64,000 nt of DNA from contig NZ_JAIXCQ010000005.1 in NCBI RefSeq assembly GCF_020297055.1, positions 186,001 to 250,000 on the forward strand, read 5' to 3'. Source of the stretch: Isoptericola luteus (GTDB lineage Bacteria > Actinomycetota > Actinomycetes > Actinomycetales > Cellulomonadaceae). A program made the translations under genes and the position numbers. Each line of letters begins with the position of its first letter. Position 1 is the first letter of the stretch. The notes beneath the pieces are model-generated. The model searched no databases, was not told the DNA's origin, and worked only from the letters and a program-made list of their open reading frames with translations. Positions 63,825 to 64,000 of this stretch are shown here, piece by piece.

Positions 63825-64000
63825 CATGTCATCGACCAGGGGCGGCGAGGCGACGCTGCGCACGATCACCACGGACATCCCGGCACGGCTCGACCGGCTG
63901 CCGTGGTCACGTTGGCACTGGATGATCGTCATCGGGCTGGGCACGGTATGGATCCTCGACGGCCTCGAGGTGACGATCGTCGGCAACCTCTCCGACGCGC
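63825..64000 (+). CDS. Major facilitator superfamily transporter, N-terminal part
   Basis: 58 residues are visible before the window ends. [20 protein letters not shown] followed by [15 protein letters not shown] is the usual start of sugar/benzoate-type MFS proteins (first helix with an Asp-Gly-x-Glu motif). ATG 63825 diverges from the permease operon. The rest of the gene lies outside. Confidence 0.8.

Overview
The window is chromosomal DNA from a high-GC Gram-positive actinobacterium. The order parA-scpA-scpB-rluB-cmk-der, several leaderless-looking promoters, an FMN riboswitch on a ribD-ribE-ribBA-ribH operon, an IdeR/DtxR-type iron box and many LuxR/LAL and TetR regulators all fit Micrococcales, perhaps the Cellulosimicrobium/Cellulomonas/Isoptericola neighbourhood. 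That genus-level placement is inferred from gene order and protein style, not from a search.

Region 1 (1-9.5 kb) is conserved core: the end of a ParA-type ATPase, condensin subunits ScpA/ScpB, pseudouridine synthase RluB, CMP kinase, GTPase Der, then the riboflavin operon behind its riboswitch, closing with tRNA-Pro(GGG) and a strong terminator. ScpA has an in-frame 33-bp direct repeat at its 5' end, and Der has five exact DEPSV-coding repeats.

Region 2 (about 10-36.7 kb) is accessory and metabolic. It holds NAD(P)-dependent reductases, quinone oxidoreductase-, SDR- and aldo/keto reductase-type enzymes, five alpha/beta hydrolases counting the one at 38-39 kb, an orphan fumarate reductase/succinate dehydrogenase-type flavoprotein, a type II NADH dehydrogenase, a sodium:solute symporter operon, one truncated ECF sigma factor and three very large LuxR-family ATPase regulators (LAL type; a fourth lies at 50-52.6 kb). 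Divergent TetR-enzyme pairs carry doubled palindromic operators between the two genes.

Region 3 (36.7-46.3 kb) is mobile and decaying. It contains an IS5-type element inserted at CTAG, exactly at the shared stop codons of two convergent genes, with an extra gene inside its ends; an ISL3-family element with long perfect inverted repeats; and several genes broken by single-base frameshifts.

Region 4 (46.3-53.5 kb) has two more TetR-enzyme modules with doubled operators, the fourth LAL regulator and small membrane proteins. Region 5 (53.6-64 kb) returns to a calmer backbone: a secreted HExxH protein, an iron-siderophore uptake locus without an ATPase gene, ArfB, RtcB, a four-gene ATP-grasp/DUF350/lipoprotein/APC-permease cluster that recalls the yjfL-yjfM-yjfC arrangement of enterobacteria, and the start of an MFS transporter.
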